From positions 17,749-81,748 of the forward strand of contig JAITYX010000177.1 in the NCBI GenBank assembly GCA_021018815.1: a stretch of 64,000 nt of DNA. The letters are read 5' to 3'. Positions 45,400 through 57,162 of the stretch are shown piece by piece. The stretch is from Talinum fruticosum. Its lineage: Eukaryota; Streptophyta; Magnoliopsida; Caryophyllales; Talinaceae. The notes below the pieces were generated by a model. It did no database searches, was not told the origin of the DNA, and saw only the letters and a list, made by a program, of their open reading frames with translations. Made by a program: the position numbers and the translations under genes. Each line of letters begins with the position of its first letter. The first letter of the stretch is position 1.

Positions 45400-46980
45400 G
45401 ATTGGCGCACTAAGCAAGATCGATGTTTCTCTTGAAACAATGCCGAGAGGAAGTGGTAGGATTGGTTAATAGTAGGGATAGAACCGTTACCTTTGATCAA
45501 AAGGATCTCCTAGAAGAAGGCCTTGCATACAACAATGCTCTTTACTTAACCATATCTTGCATCAACAAGTTTGGTCCCTTAACCTTGGTAGGCAATGGAT
45601 CGAAGTGAACATGTGTCCTTGGAGAACTACGAGAAGGTTAGGAATTAGAGAGCAATAACTCTCTAAACAGATCGTCCATCTTCGAGATTATGACAATTCT
45701 AAGAGAACACTTTTGGGAATAGTGACCTTGCCAATCAATATAGGGCTAGTACAAAGGATCATTGAATTCCAAGTCTTAGATATCCCAGCTACCTTTAATT
45801 TACTCCTAGGACGCCCTTGGTTACATGATCATCAAGCGAGTGCCCTCTACATTGCATCAAAAGGTTAAGATGATCATCAAAGGTCAAGTTATAACTATCA
45901 ATAGCGATAATCTCTCTACTACTATTACCTCTAAAGAATTTATAGTTGAGATCGAGCATAATGCCAATGATGAAGAACTATATGGATTCGAGACCGTCGT
46001 TGCCTTAAAAGGAGATGAAGCACCTTTTAACTGCAATCCTTACGGCAAGCCTAGCATCCACTCGATACTTAAGAAGAACGGGTACTTTCCAGGTCTTCGC
46101 TGTAGGCCAAAGGGCATACCATCCTATTTTTCCGCCCATTGAACCCACTAACAACTAGTACTTTGGGCTAGGTTATCAACCAACTATTGAGAAATAGCCT
46201 GAGCCAAGTGGGAAATTCAAACTAAGAGGACTACACTTCACGAGTCCGCTCTATCAAGCCCTTTCCCTATACTCTAAATGGACGAGTTCTTAAAGGAAGG
46301 AGATGACTTCCCCTATTATGGTTTTCCTAAGCCCTACTCGTATTGAGGAAAAGGGCATCCTCGGTACCTAGTTTGGAGATTTCAATGACTTCTATATACT
46401 CGGAGAAGGAGGCACCATACTTCCTCGAAGAGGAATAGTCCACATCAGACTATACTAACTTGGCTGGAAATAATCTCTTTGGTCTTCTCGTTCGGAAAAG
46501 AGAATAACCTAGAAGGGAATTCGGCCTCGATATCGCACGAGCTATGTCGCACCCGCAGTTCAATCCGTCAAGATTCATCACCGATGTTGATAATGAAGGG
46601 TCCAAGCATGTTACTTGGATTGAAATCAAGGAGGGCTAGGAATTCGCCTTCGGTCTAGGAGTGCATCCCCTTCCTAAGTCTAGTACTACGGCTTTTTATT
46701 CTCCTTACGCTATTTCTAGTTCTTTTCCTAATTTTGTCACTTCTAGTTCACGTATCTTCGGTTTTGAGTCCGATGTACTCGTTGCTTTACTCAATAAAGT
46801 GAACCTTTCCGCTTACTCTTTGCCTCCTTTTGCTTTCTATTGCTTTGCCTCTAATGATGAACAAGAAATTCCTAAAGAACTAATAAAAGTTATGGAAGAT
46901 CATGAAAATCGCTCACTAATAACAGAGGAAACAATAACGATTAACCTAGGATCAATTGATCAAGCCTAAGAAGTTAAGAT
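45400..46980 (+). pseudogene. T4 protease and linker to RT
   Basis: CREEVVGLVNSRDRTVTFDQ and INKFGPLTLVGNGSK (45423-45608) give the protease active-site region. The catalytic Asp of the family's VDNGS motif is Gly here. FNLLLGRPWLHDHQ (about 45800) and VPSTLHQKVKMIIKGQVITI follow with a shift between them. The linker includes LPPFAFYCFASNDEQEIPKE and EDHENRSLITEETITIN (46661-46969). Confidence 0.8.
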
Positions 46981-47113
46981 TGGGAAAACACTATATCCGA
47001 GAAGAGGAAAAGGAATTCACTTCACTCCTTATAGAGTTCATAGATGTCTTTGCATAGTCCTACAAAGACATGCCAGGGATAAATCCAAGTATAGCGGAAC
47101 ACAAAATTCCACT
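46981..47113 (+). pseudogene. T4 reverse transcriptase, N-terminal stub
   Basis: A LLIEFIDVFA...SYKDMPGINPSIAEHKIPL-like stretch, the start of the RT region, matches 55230-55345 in T4b. It stops inside the sequence equivalent to ...AEHKILLYEDAK, where the next insert begins. Confidence 0.75.
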
Positions 47114-48167
47114 AAAGACGATCGAACTTCTTCTTTCTTAGCGCCTCGTTTTTAGTAGAAGACGACCGAACTCACTCCGCTTTGTAGGCAAAGAGCAAAG
47201 CCAACCACATCCATCACCTTTTAAGAAGAGGACATGCTCTTAGCGGATTTGAAGCATAACCGCCCTTGCTTAGCTCGTTCTTTACAAAGCGCAAAAGCTA
47301 AAGCGCTACATAGAGCTCTTTTATTATAGGGCTTTGAGTCCGCTTCCTAAATCCCATTTTAGAGGGCAGGTATCACGCTCTATACTTTTGTAGAGTAGCT
47401 AAGTAAGTAAATAGATGAGGCGAGATGAAGAAAGAAAGAAAGCACTTTTAAAGTCATAAACCACACGAAATCAAGCTTCGCCTTAGCTACTCGGGAGGCT
47501 TCCTCCGGCAACGACTTTCATTCTACAACTTTACTCGGGTTGGGCACTACCTAATGATCAAGTACCGGTACTTGATCATTCAGGATACCACAACTAATTC
47601 ACGACTCCTCCATCGAGCAATGCAACTCGCTCTGGAGATATGCCATGTCTTATGAAATAAAAAATGGTCAAAAGAAGATATGATATGAACAGGATTTTCT
47701 CATGAACTTTGAAATTGCGTAGGTGATGGCTTCAAACGGTGGTGTGATCCACACGAGAAGATACAAAAGGGTGGAGAATTTCCATCCATTTGCTTTGCTG
47801 TCTCCTTCGCTACCTCGGGTCATAATTATGCAATTGGCCCAGTTGGAGTTCTGACTATAGCTGCAACCTATCTCATATTGGGGAGAAGTGTACTGTCCTC
47901 GATCAAACTATCAATCTCATAAGAGAAGAAGTCTCGTATCAAAGAGGGATCGTTTTGATTCGAGGTGGATCCCTTTTCCCAACATGCAAGCATTAAGTAA
48001 GTAAGGCCCCTTTGTTAGAAAGGTTCTTTTTTTATCCTTTCGACGAATTTCGCCTATGACCACATACCCTACTATCTGAATAGGGCTAACAAAGCAAAGA
48101 AAGCTACCTGAAAAAAAGCAAGGTGCACCTTAGATTGAAATCAACAAATTGCATTTTCCAGAGAGCG
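47114..48167. other. 1.05-kb insert of probable mitochondrial origin in RT of T4
   Basis: Unrelated to the element: T4b reads straight through this point. The text is rich in runs like CAAAGCGCAAAAGCTAAAGC and TAGCTAAGTAAGTAAATAG that resemble plant mitochondrial DNA. About 30 bp of RT present in T4b are missing at the junction, and there is no target duplication or terminal repeat, as expected for capture of organelle DNA during break repair. No gene was identified. Origin is inferred. Confidence 0.5.
47553..47580. other. Perfect 28-bp palindrome
   Basis: AATGATCAAGTACC followed directly by its reverse complement, with no loop. It lies within the mitochondrial-like insert. It could form a cruciform; no terminator or binding-site function can be assigned. 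Confidence 0.85.
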
Positions 48168-48192
48168 GAAACTAAAAAGAATGAAACCCGAG

Positions 48193-49304
48193 TGGCCAAC
48201 CCGAGTTAAGTTGCCAACCGGACTGATTTGTGCAAGGAGTTCCTACATCAGTACTCCTATAACACCGATTTGCCAGTAACTCTTAGAGATTTGGAATTAA
48301 TCAAACAAGGTGAGAAGGAAAGCTTCATTGACTTTCTCACCGGATGGAGAGTAAAGGCTACCCATATGGTTGACCGGCCCTCCGAAAAGGACCAAGTCGG
48401 GATCATCGTGAAAAAGCTTCACTCAACTAAATTTAGCACCTCAAATTCTTACCAATGATGAATTTTTCAACCCTTAGAGATGTTGGTTTGCTTGATAGAA
48501 GAGGAGTTGTCCACTGCGACCACAAAAGTTGCAATGGGGTATAGAGGTAATTATCACTCCAAAGATAAGAAAACCTCCAATGCAGGCAATACTAGAAGGG
48601 GTGCGAGATGTCAATGCCCTCAACAGGTATACTGAATACACTCCTATCGACACAACTTATACTAAAGCCCTTGACCGTCTCTTGGAAAAGGGAAAAATAG
48701 AATTGCCACCTATTAGAGCAAAATTAGAAACCATGAAACAGTCCAAAAGCTGGGACACGAGAAAATTTTACAAATACCACATTGTATGAGGACAGGATAC
48801 TTGAATAGTGTTGGACATTTAAGAACAAACAAGAAAGCATGTTTTGAAATGGCCAACTCTCTTTACCTTGGCTGCCCAAAAATAAAACAACAATAAAAAT
48901 CCTTTTAGCGACACCTTAGCTATTTTCGAGTAAACCCACTCTAGGTCAATGGGACCCGTCTTTCTTCATCCAAGATATTGACGAGTCCAAACCACTTCTT
49001 AACCTACCTCCTTTAGATCCGGAAGTCCATGGGCTATGGGTAAGTGATGAAGAGGATGTCTACAAAACAAGAAGCAATAATAATGACAATTACAATGACT
49101 TCGAGGCATACCACCCTTCGAAGAAGAAGAAGATTTTGGGGAGAACTTAAAAGTCCCGCAATCCAATTCCTTACCCGATCTAGACGACACAATGTACCCC
49201 GGGTCTATAACAGACTTAGGAAGCCCCAAAAGAGCCTGAAGTTACAAAAGAAGAAGACCCAATCCTTAAACAGACTTCGAAATTAAAGGATGATATCTCA
49301 ATCT
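48193..49304 (+). pseudogene. T4b gag
   Basis: It begins in the capsid-like part: MCKEFLHQYSYNTDLPVTLR, then LTGWRVKATHMVDRPSEKDQ (48228-48458). DVNALNRYTEYTPIDTTYTK and LEKGKIELPPIRAKLETMK (48529-48789) follow and then an LPPLDPEVHGL segment near 49010. CACTA-2 interrupts it at 49305, just before protease. Confidence 0.8.
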
Positions 49305-52300
49305 CACTACTAAAGAAACTGCTTTTAACAACGGGTTAAAGGACAAACTATCATGAAAAATGGACCGGTGGCATTTTTGTAAAAAACAATTATTAATGTA
49401 TCTATGACGAAGATTCAATAAAATGAACCATCATTAAAGGGTTGACAATTACATTTTAACAACGGTTCATTAGTTAAACCGTTATCATAGATATCTTGAA
49501 CCGGATCTATGATGACGGTTCAATTAATGAACGTCGTATAAAGGCATTCACTCTCTCGCGGCCCCTTATATTTGAATTTTCTAACCTCCTCTCTCTCTTA
49601 TTGTAACACCCCAAAACACCCCACGGGAGTATTACATCGCCGAGTTCCTTAAAGGAACTCCCAAGGCTCTTTCCGGTGTTGGTTTGGTCTGTCTAAACTC
49701 AACTTAAAAGTAATGCCGGTGGTTTTCCCAAAGGAATCCGAGATTCTCTGAAAATTTCGGCGAGTTCCGTTTGTAATATGGACTAACCCATAGGCTTAAA
49801 GCCTTAGAACCCTGCATGAAAAAAACATGATATAACTCAACGAGCCACACGCTCGGAGTAAACAACTCAACGGCCACACGCGGAGTCCAACCAATCATGC
49901 TATACAACTCAAAACAGTCTAAAGGGTTTCTATACATTTGGTACAACTATATGCACTAAATTACAAGTACAATATTGAGAAATATCATAAATGCATAATC
50001 TTGACTTGAATCGTTCGGCATACATCAAACGGCGGTCAGTGAGTCCGAAATATGCTAAGGGTAAATCATGCTCCTGAAGTGTACCTGCAACACTTGGGAG
50101 GGAAAGGGGGAATTTGTGGGGGTGAGCAATAATCAACGGGCTCACCGGAGTCTTATACCCTTAAATTGGAAATTCTTTACACATAATACTCATAATAATG
50201 AAATCTGCGAAAACATAATAACATAATAGAAATCTATATATTTTTCACTGAAATCTCTTGTAATGAAAAGATCAAGACTCTTTAATCACTTAAAAGCACA
50301 CATTCACATTCAAGAATACTTCTTTTGGGGTTGAATCAACTTTTACGGGCCTTCTGAGGATCCGAACTAGCACTTCTTTTCTCATAATTTCACGTAATAT
50401 CTCGATTTCTCGATTTCTCTTATTTCAGCTGAGGCGCGACCCCGGATAAAAGTTCCCGGGACCTATCTTCTAGGAAGTCTCGGATCGGGCATCCTGCCTC
50501 TGCGGGACCCCTGTTAGAATCCTTCCCTCGAAGTTTCTAGTCGGGCGTCCCCGGTTCGAACCCTTCGGTATGCTAAACGATCCGTAGCCTGTTGATTCAA
50601 AACTATTTGCACATTCTCATTCATCACATTCACTTTCTAGCTTTCTCAATCGATTTAGTATCAAGGAAGGCATGACACCACGTGTCACCCTTATAAATTC
50701 ACTTTCTCAAATCTAATTTACTTTCTCAAATACTTTTATTTCTTTAGAATAGAATCACGTTGGAAAGATATATCACAGGAAATCACATTCAAGGTTCATT
50801 TCACGTAAAACACAAAACTTCTTTCGAAACTACTTGTGAACATCACATAAAGCAAGCACATAGCACGAATATTCACCATCCAATGCAAGCAATCATTCTC
50901 AACTCTTTTCCCCAACTAAGCTTTTCTCAATTCATCGGTTTAGTACGATTGAATCCATTTTACGAGCCACAATAACCGCAAGTAGATACTATTTAACTCG
51001 ACGTTCTCACTTTTCCCAATTCACTATCTTCTCCTCATTTCCTCATTTCATGACTTCACTTTGTGAACCAGGCCTCTTTTGCTCTCATTCAACCATATAT
51101 CCTTAAACTTACTTTACCGAATTTCCTCTATCTCCATTCATCTTTTAATTCAATTCTTTCTCAAAGGTCTTAGACATGACTATGGCTTAGTTCCACTTTA
51201 CCGTCCCCAACTTGCTATTTCCCAACCTCAATCTCCCATTTAATATCTCTTACCTTATTAATCGATTCTTGCTCACCCATCCTTAATTATGTACCTCTTA
51301 CTTACCTTTCATTATTCGATTCCAGTTAGTTTTACTTACTTTCACGCTCGGTTCAACCTCGAGAATTTAGAATACTTCGAATGCACTTAACCTCACAATT
51401 ACCCATTTCTCACTTAAATGCCCCAATTGCGCGTCACTTAATACGATCTCCTATTCCTCTTGACACTTCCCTTGATATTTCCCGAATTAGTACTTGTTTC
51501 TTAATGCCGCGAATTCAATAAATCCCTAAAACTCAATCTGAATATTAATTCATAACTTATGCCCAAACCATACGTACTTATCCCCAATCGACCAAGTTCC
51601 GGATACTACTCGTTATACCCTAGTAACCCAACTTCGTTTGAATTCCCGGGTTCCGAGTTCGAGGCCTAAACAACTATCAATTCCCCTTATAACTCCTAAT
51701 TCGACTTTCAGCAACTACTAATCCCACTCATAAGCATACAAGTTCAATACTCACAATCACATTCAACAATCACAATAAACTCATTTGGATTCGAAATTAG
51801 TAGTAGTTTAGAGTATAAGACTACCCACCTCGATTCGGGGATTGAAGGTTTGTGATTTCTTGAGGTTCGAGCTCCCTGGTTCGGTTCCTTCTTTCGGTTC
51901 CTGCTTCCCTGCCTCTAGCCCACCGTTTCGCCGCCTCTCGGTCCGGCCCCCACGCGTGCTTACCGCCGGTCTCGCCTCCCTTGTCGCCGTCGCCGTCGCG
52001 TGTCCCGGTCCCCGGCCTCTCGGACTTTCTCGCGCTGTCTACCTCGCTCCGCCGCTTGCTCTGTCCCAACCTCTCGCTTTCTTCCCTCGCTCGCGTCTGC
52101 TCGCGTCGCCAACCGCCGCCTTCGGTCTGCGGTGGTCGCCGGTCACCCTCGGTCTCCTTCGACCCTCACACCGCTCGCTCTGTTCTCTCCTGCGCGTTTT
52201 TCGCGGCGCTGTTCCTCTCCTCTGCTCCTCCGTTTCCCTTGCGGGCGCCGGCCGCCTTCCTCGTGTTCACCGCCCGGCTTGCCGGCCTCCGACCTCGGCT

Positions 52301-53825
52301 CCGGGTCCCGCGCACCCTCTTCCTCTCTCTCTGTTTCTCCCGCTCGTTCTTCCTCTGCTGCTCGGGCTTCCACCCCCCGAGCCCTCTTTCCTTTCCTTTC
52401 TTTCCACCGCCTAATTGGGTTGGTAGGTGGATGATCCTTATTGGACCCCCAAATTAGCTTCTATCCCATCTCTTCGTAATTCAGCTAAAGTAATCACCGG
52501 CCCACATACAACAAGTCCATATCTCCTCCCTTCCGTCCTCTTACGCTCGCTGCGTCCTAACTTATTTTAATATGCCGGCCACGACAATTCTTAATCACCC
52601 AACAATTTAGCTCGATGAAAAAGGAGGCAATTTCCTTGATTTAATTTATTCAATACCAGCCTCCAAAGGAATTCTAACGTAATATGTCCGGCCGTAAATA
52701 AAATCGAGTCACTCAACCCCCTAGTTGCGGGGAAAAATACTCAATAATTCTATGCTTTTCAACTGCTTTCTTTAAAAGTCCGAGTATTACACTTATTCCA
52801 CTTATCTCTCTCTGCTCCTTCCTCTTCCCCCAAATTCCCGATCTACAAGGACTAACCCCCTCTCTCTCGCATCCCACTTATCTCTCTTTGTGCTCCTTCC
52901 TCTTCCCCAAATTCCCGATCTGCAAGGACTCCGCCCCTGCTCTCTCTCTCCTCTCTCCTTCCTCACCAACCATGGATGACTCCACCGGCACCGACAACTT
53001 CCTTATCCTCCTCTTCCATGTTAATTGCAACCTTCTCCTTTTCTCTCTCCTTCGTCTTTATGCTTACCAACACTCGCACCTCTCGGCACTGGTTTGAGTT
53101 TGATGCCTTCACGTACTCCTATCTCTCTCGCTCTCGCTCTCTCTCTCTCTTTCTCTCACTCATGTACGAGCCTTTAGATCTGAATTTCCTCGCCAAAAAT
53201 CTTCCTCTTTCGTTTTCCCTAATCTGATTTCACCGAGAGTTGTAGGCTTGTTTTTACTTCAATTTTCAGATCTAAATGTGGTGCACTTGTTCGACTTTGA
53301 CGATGGATCGCTCAAATTGCAAGGGATGGTCTGTAAGGGTATTTAATTTAAGTTTCTTGAATTTTTTTTTGGTTGGAGCTAGTGATGAAAGTGTTTGATT
53401 GACTCGTAGTTTTTCTTTTAGATCCGAACCAAAATTGTTAGCTTTGAAGGTATCAAGAAAATTAAATTGCGGAAGACGATGGACAAGCCTACAACTCGTT
53501 AGATCCATCATGAAAATGTTATTGTGTTTTTTATCGAATTACGTAAGACGATTTTGGATGTTTGAGACTCTTATTTTTTACTTATAATTTTGTTTATGTC
53601 TCGACAACTTTAATTTATTACACAAATACAACAAATTTGGATGTATTCTCTCTCCGGATGTATTCTTTCTGCAGAACCGTAGTAATAGGAACCCTATGAC
53701 TACTGGTTCTACAAAAAATGTCGTCATAGGCCTTCTTTTACTACGGTTTTGAACCGCAGATGAAAGATGCCCACTTACAACGACGACCAAATAGACTACA
53801 CTTGATAACCGTAGTTAAATGATCA
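49305..53825. mobile_element. CACTA-2: second non-autonomous CACTA element, itself interrupted
   Basis: The left end CACTACTAAAGAAACTGC and subterminal AACAACGGGTTAAAGG resemble CACTA-1. The next stretch (GGACCGGTGGCATTTTTGTA) is the reverse complement of CACTA-1 near its right end, so the two are opposite in orientation. TCT (49302-49304 and 53826-53828) fits a 3-bp duplication. The right terminus has lost its last CACTA-type bases but keeps CCGTAGTTAAATGATCA. Removing it restores the T4b sequence to match T4 at 45360. Without the nested LTR it is about 1.3 kb and has no transposase. Confidence 0.78.
49602..52791 (-). mobile_element. 3.19-kb solo LTR nested in CACTA-2
   Basis: Ends TGTAACACCCC and GAGTATTACA, flanked by perfect 5-bp duplications CTTAT (49597-49601 and 52792-52796). 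No coding domains of a retrotransposon and no second LTR, so it is the product of LTR-LTR recombination. The length and the minus-strand start TGTAATACTCGG suggest a chromovirus (Tekay/Del-like) Ty3/gypsy element; that class is inferred. A strongly GC- and CT-rich block at about 51840-52440 produces spurious open frames. The perfect duplication makes it one of the youngest insertions here. Confidence 0.88.
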
Positions 53826-53834
53826 TCTTAACTA

Positions 53835-55200
53835 ATATCCGCTTCCCGAAACATAGGTAAGCATGGATTAATGCACCGATCAAGATTGAGGTTTCTCTTG
53901 AAACCACGCCAAAGGAAGTGGTAGGATTGGTTGATAGTGGGGATGGAACCATTACCTTTGATCAAAAGGATCTCCTAGAAGAAGGCGTTGCACACAACAA
54001 TGCACTTTACTTAACCATAACTTACATCAACAAGTTTCTTCCCTTAACCTTAGTAGACAATGGACCAACAGTGAGCATGTGTCCCCGGAGAACTACAAGA
54101 AGGATAGGAATCATAGAGCAACAACTCTCCAAATAGACTATCCATCTTCGAGATTATGACAATTCTAAGAGAACACTCTTGGGAACAGTGACCTTGCAAA
54201 TAAATATAGGGCCAATAGAAAGGAACATCGAATTCCAAGTCTTAGATATCCCAGCTACCTTCAATTTACTCCTAAGATGCCCTTGGTTACATGATCATCG
54301 AGCAAGTGCTCTCTACACTCGCATCAAAAAGTTAAGATGATCATCGAAGGTCAAGTTATAACTCGTCAATGAGGATAATCTCCTTACTCCTATTACCTCT
54401 AAAGAATTTGTAGTTGAGATCGAGCATGATGCCAATGATGAAGAACTATATGGATTCGAGACCGTCACTACCTTAGAAAGGGATGAAGCACCTATTAGCT
54501 TTAATCTTTACAGTAACCCTACTATCCATTCGATGCTTAAGAAGAAGGGGTATTTTCCAGTGTTTTGCTGCAAGCCAAAGAGCATACCACCCTATTTTTC
54601 TTCCGCTGAACCTACCGACAACTACTACTTTGGGCTAAACTCGTCAACCAATTACTAAGGAAATAGCCCAAGCTAAGTGGGAAATTCAAACTAAGAGGAC
54701 TACACTTCACAGTCCGCTCTATCAAGCCCTTTCCCTATACTCTAAATGGGCAATTCTTAAAGGAAGGAGATGACTTCCCTATTATGATTTTCGTAAGCCC
54801 TACTATATTAAGGAAAAGGGCATCTTAGTACCTAGTTTGGAGATTTTCAGTGACGTTTATCTACCGGAGAAGGAGGCACCCTACTTCCTCAAAAGGGACA
54901 GTCTACATCATACTCAACTAACTTAGCTGGAAATAATCTATTTGGTCTTCCGTTCGGACAAGAAAATAACCTAGAAGGGAATTTAGTCTCGGTACAACAC
55001 CAGTCGTGTCGTACCGCAGTTCGAACAGGGACAATCCGCTTACTCTTTGCTTCATCTTACTTTCCATTATTTTGCATCTAATGATGAACAAGAAATCCCT
55101 AAAGAACTAATAAAAGCTATGGAAGATCATGAAAATCGCTCACCATTAATAGAGGAAACAAGTAATGAATAACCTAGGATCTCTCAATCAACCCTAAGAG
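53835..55200 (+). pseudogene. T4b protease and linker to RT
   Basis: MVGLVDSGDGTITFDQKDLL and INKFLPLTLVDNGPTVSMCP (53918-54136) keep the family's catalytic Asp (VDNG). An NLLLRCPWLHDH-like segment (about 54265) has the LGRPWL motif altered. The linker continues with AYFSSAEPTDNYYFG-type sequence, YFLKRDSLHHT and EIPKELIKAMEDHENRSPLI near 55095. Multiple shifts. Confidence 0.78.
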
Positions 55201-56096
55201 GTTAAGATTGGGAAAACACTAGATCCCAAAGAGTAGAAGTAATTCACTTCGCTCCTTATAGAGTTCATAGATGTCTTTGCATGCTCCTACAAAGACATTT
55301 CGGGGATAAATCCAAGTATGGCGGAACACAAAATTCTACTTTACGAAGATGCTAAGCGAGTTAAGCGTAAACTAAGAAGCATGAAACCTGAGTAGGCATT
55401 GAAGATTAAGGAAGAGATCCAAAAGCGGTTAGAGGTTGGATTCATCAAGGTAGTTCACTATCCTTAATGGTTAGTAAATATAGTACCGGTTCCAAGGAAA
55501 GACGGCATGGTTCGCCTGTGTGTCAACTTTAGAGATTTGAATAAGGCCTATCCTAAAGACAATTTCCCGTTGCCTCATATCGACATTCTTGTAGATAACA
55601 CAATGTGTCATGCTTTACTTTTATTCATGGATGGCTACGCTGGGTACAATTAGGTGAAGATGGCTGAAGGGGACATGAAAAAGACGACTTTCATCACTCA
55701 ATATGGGATATACTGCTACGTTGTGATGCTATTTGGGCTATGTGGATGACATGATCATAAAGGCCAAAGATAAAGCAAGGCACCTACCCAGCCAAAGGAA
55801 ATTCTTCCGGAGACTTAGAAAATACAACATGTGCGTTAACCCTCAAAAGTATGCCTTTGGGGTAACCTCATAAAAACTGTGAGGTTATGTTGTTAGTCTT
55901 AGAGGCATTAAAGTTAATACATCCAAGATCAAAGCCATTCAGGAGATCCCTCCGCCAATCATAGAAAAAGAAATAAAGGGTTCCCTATGACGTTTACAAT
56001 ATGTAAGTCGTTTCATATCAAAACCGACTATGGTGTGTCAACCTATTTTCAAGAAGTTGAAGAAAGGATCCGAGCTCATATGGGATGTCGAGTGAC
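55201..56096 (+). pseudogene. T4b reverse transcriptase
   Basis: ALKIKEEIQKRLEVGFIKVV, NIVPVPRKDGMVRLCVNFRD and LNKAYPKDNFPLPHIDILVD (about 55395-55605) are the RT fingers. The catalytic YVDDMIIKAKDKARHLPS starts near 55739. The segment between VVMLFGL and YVDD is missing about 100 bp compared with T1, removing the GLKNAGATY region. LNPQK is changed to VNPQK and several stops are present, so it is inactive. Confidence 0.8.
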
Positions 56097-56784
56097 AATA
56101 AGCATTCGAGAAGGTTAAGGAATACCTAGCTAGTCCTCCAAGTGTTGGTTCCATCCCAACCAAGGAAACCTTTGCTTCTATATCTGGAAATAGTTATGGG
56201 TGCCATGCTAGCTTAGCGAGACGGGAAGGAGGAGCGCACGATTTATTACCTAAGTAAGAAGTTCCTAGATTGTGAGACTAGATACATGCCATTAGAGAAG
56301 ACATCATTGGCATTAGTTTGGGCTACCAAGAAGCTCAAGTACTACATGTTAGCCCACACAATACATGTGGTAGCACCTATCAATCCCATTAAGTACATAC
56401 TTGAGCAACCAACCATCAGCAGCAAGATAGCACGGTGGACAATAAGCATTCGAGAAGGTTAAGGAATACCTAGCTAGTCCTCCGAGTGTTGGTTCCATCC
56501 CAACCAAGGAAACCTTTGCTTCTATATCTGGAAATAGTTATGGGTGCCATGCTAGCTTAGCGAGACGGGAAGGAGGAGCGCACGATTTATTACCTAAGTA
56601 AGAAGTTCCTAGATTGTGAGACTAGATACATGCCATTAGAGAAGACATCATTGGCATTAGTTTGGGCTACCAAGAAGCTCAAGTACTACATGTTAGCCCA
56701 CACAATACATGTGGTAGCACCTATCAATCCCATTAAGTACATACTTGAGCAACCAACCATCAGCAGCAAGATAGCACGGTGGAC
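56097..56784 (+). repeat. 344-bp tandem duplication in T4b RNase H region
   Basis: 56097-56440 and 56441-56784 are head-to-tail copies, both starting AATAAGCATTCGAGAAGG and ending AGCACGGTGGAC. I see one difference (CCTCCAAGT against CCTCCGAGT). The unit encodes the RNase H part (FLDCETRYMPLEKTSLALVW, then YYMLAHTIHVVAPINPIKYI). As 344 is not a multiple of three, the second copy is in another frame. Compared with the heavily decayed surroundings it looks very recent, or it is an assembly artefact. Confidence 0.92.
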
Positions 56785-57162
56785 TATCATGCTATCATAA
56801 TTCGAACTCAAATATGTCCCTTAAAAAGCGATCAAAGGAAGGATAGTGTTAGAATTCAAGAGTTATTGCTATCTGGATTAGAGGCGCCTTAACGCCCGCA
56901 CAATGTCTTAATATACCAAGCGTGTATATCCATGGCATTTAACAAGAAAGTTAAGCCTCGAAATCTGCAAATTGGAGCTTTAGTCCTCAAGGACATAAGA
57001 GCACCGATTCAAGACCCACGAGGGAAATTTAAACCCAATTGGCAAGGCCCATTTATACTTAGTCAAATTTTACTAGGTGGAGTCGTGAAATTGAATGATT
57101 TGGATGGAGAGGAAATTATTGAGTACACGAATTTGGATTATTTAAAGAAGTACTACGTCTAG
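56785..57162 (+). pseudogene. T4b integrase C-terminal tail
   Basis: MAFNKKVKPRNLQIGALVLK, GKFKPNWQGPFIL and LNDLDGEEIIEYTNLDYLKK end in YYV and a stop at 57160-57162. In T1 the homologous tail (29099-28854) follows a full integrase core. Here RNase H sequence (about 56870) passes straight into RRLNAR-like tail sequence, so the archaeal-type RNase H and the integrase core are deleted. Confidence 0.8.

Noticed and set aside
51842..52457. Three overlapping long plus-strand open frames of up to 190 codons
   Set aside because: All three frames are open at once in a GC/CT-rich block inside the solo LTR. The products are Ser/Pro/Leu/Arg-rich low complexity with no domain, so this is a composition effect.
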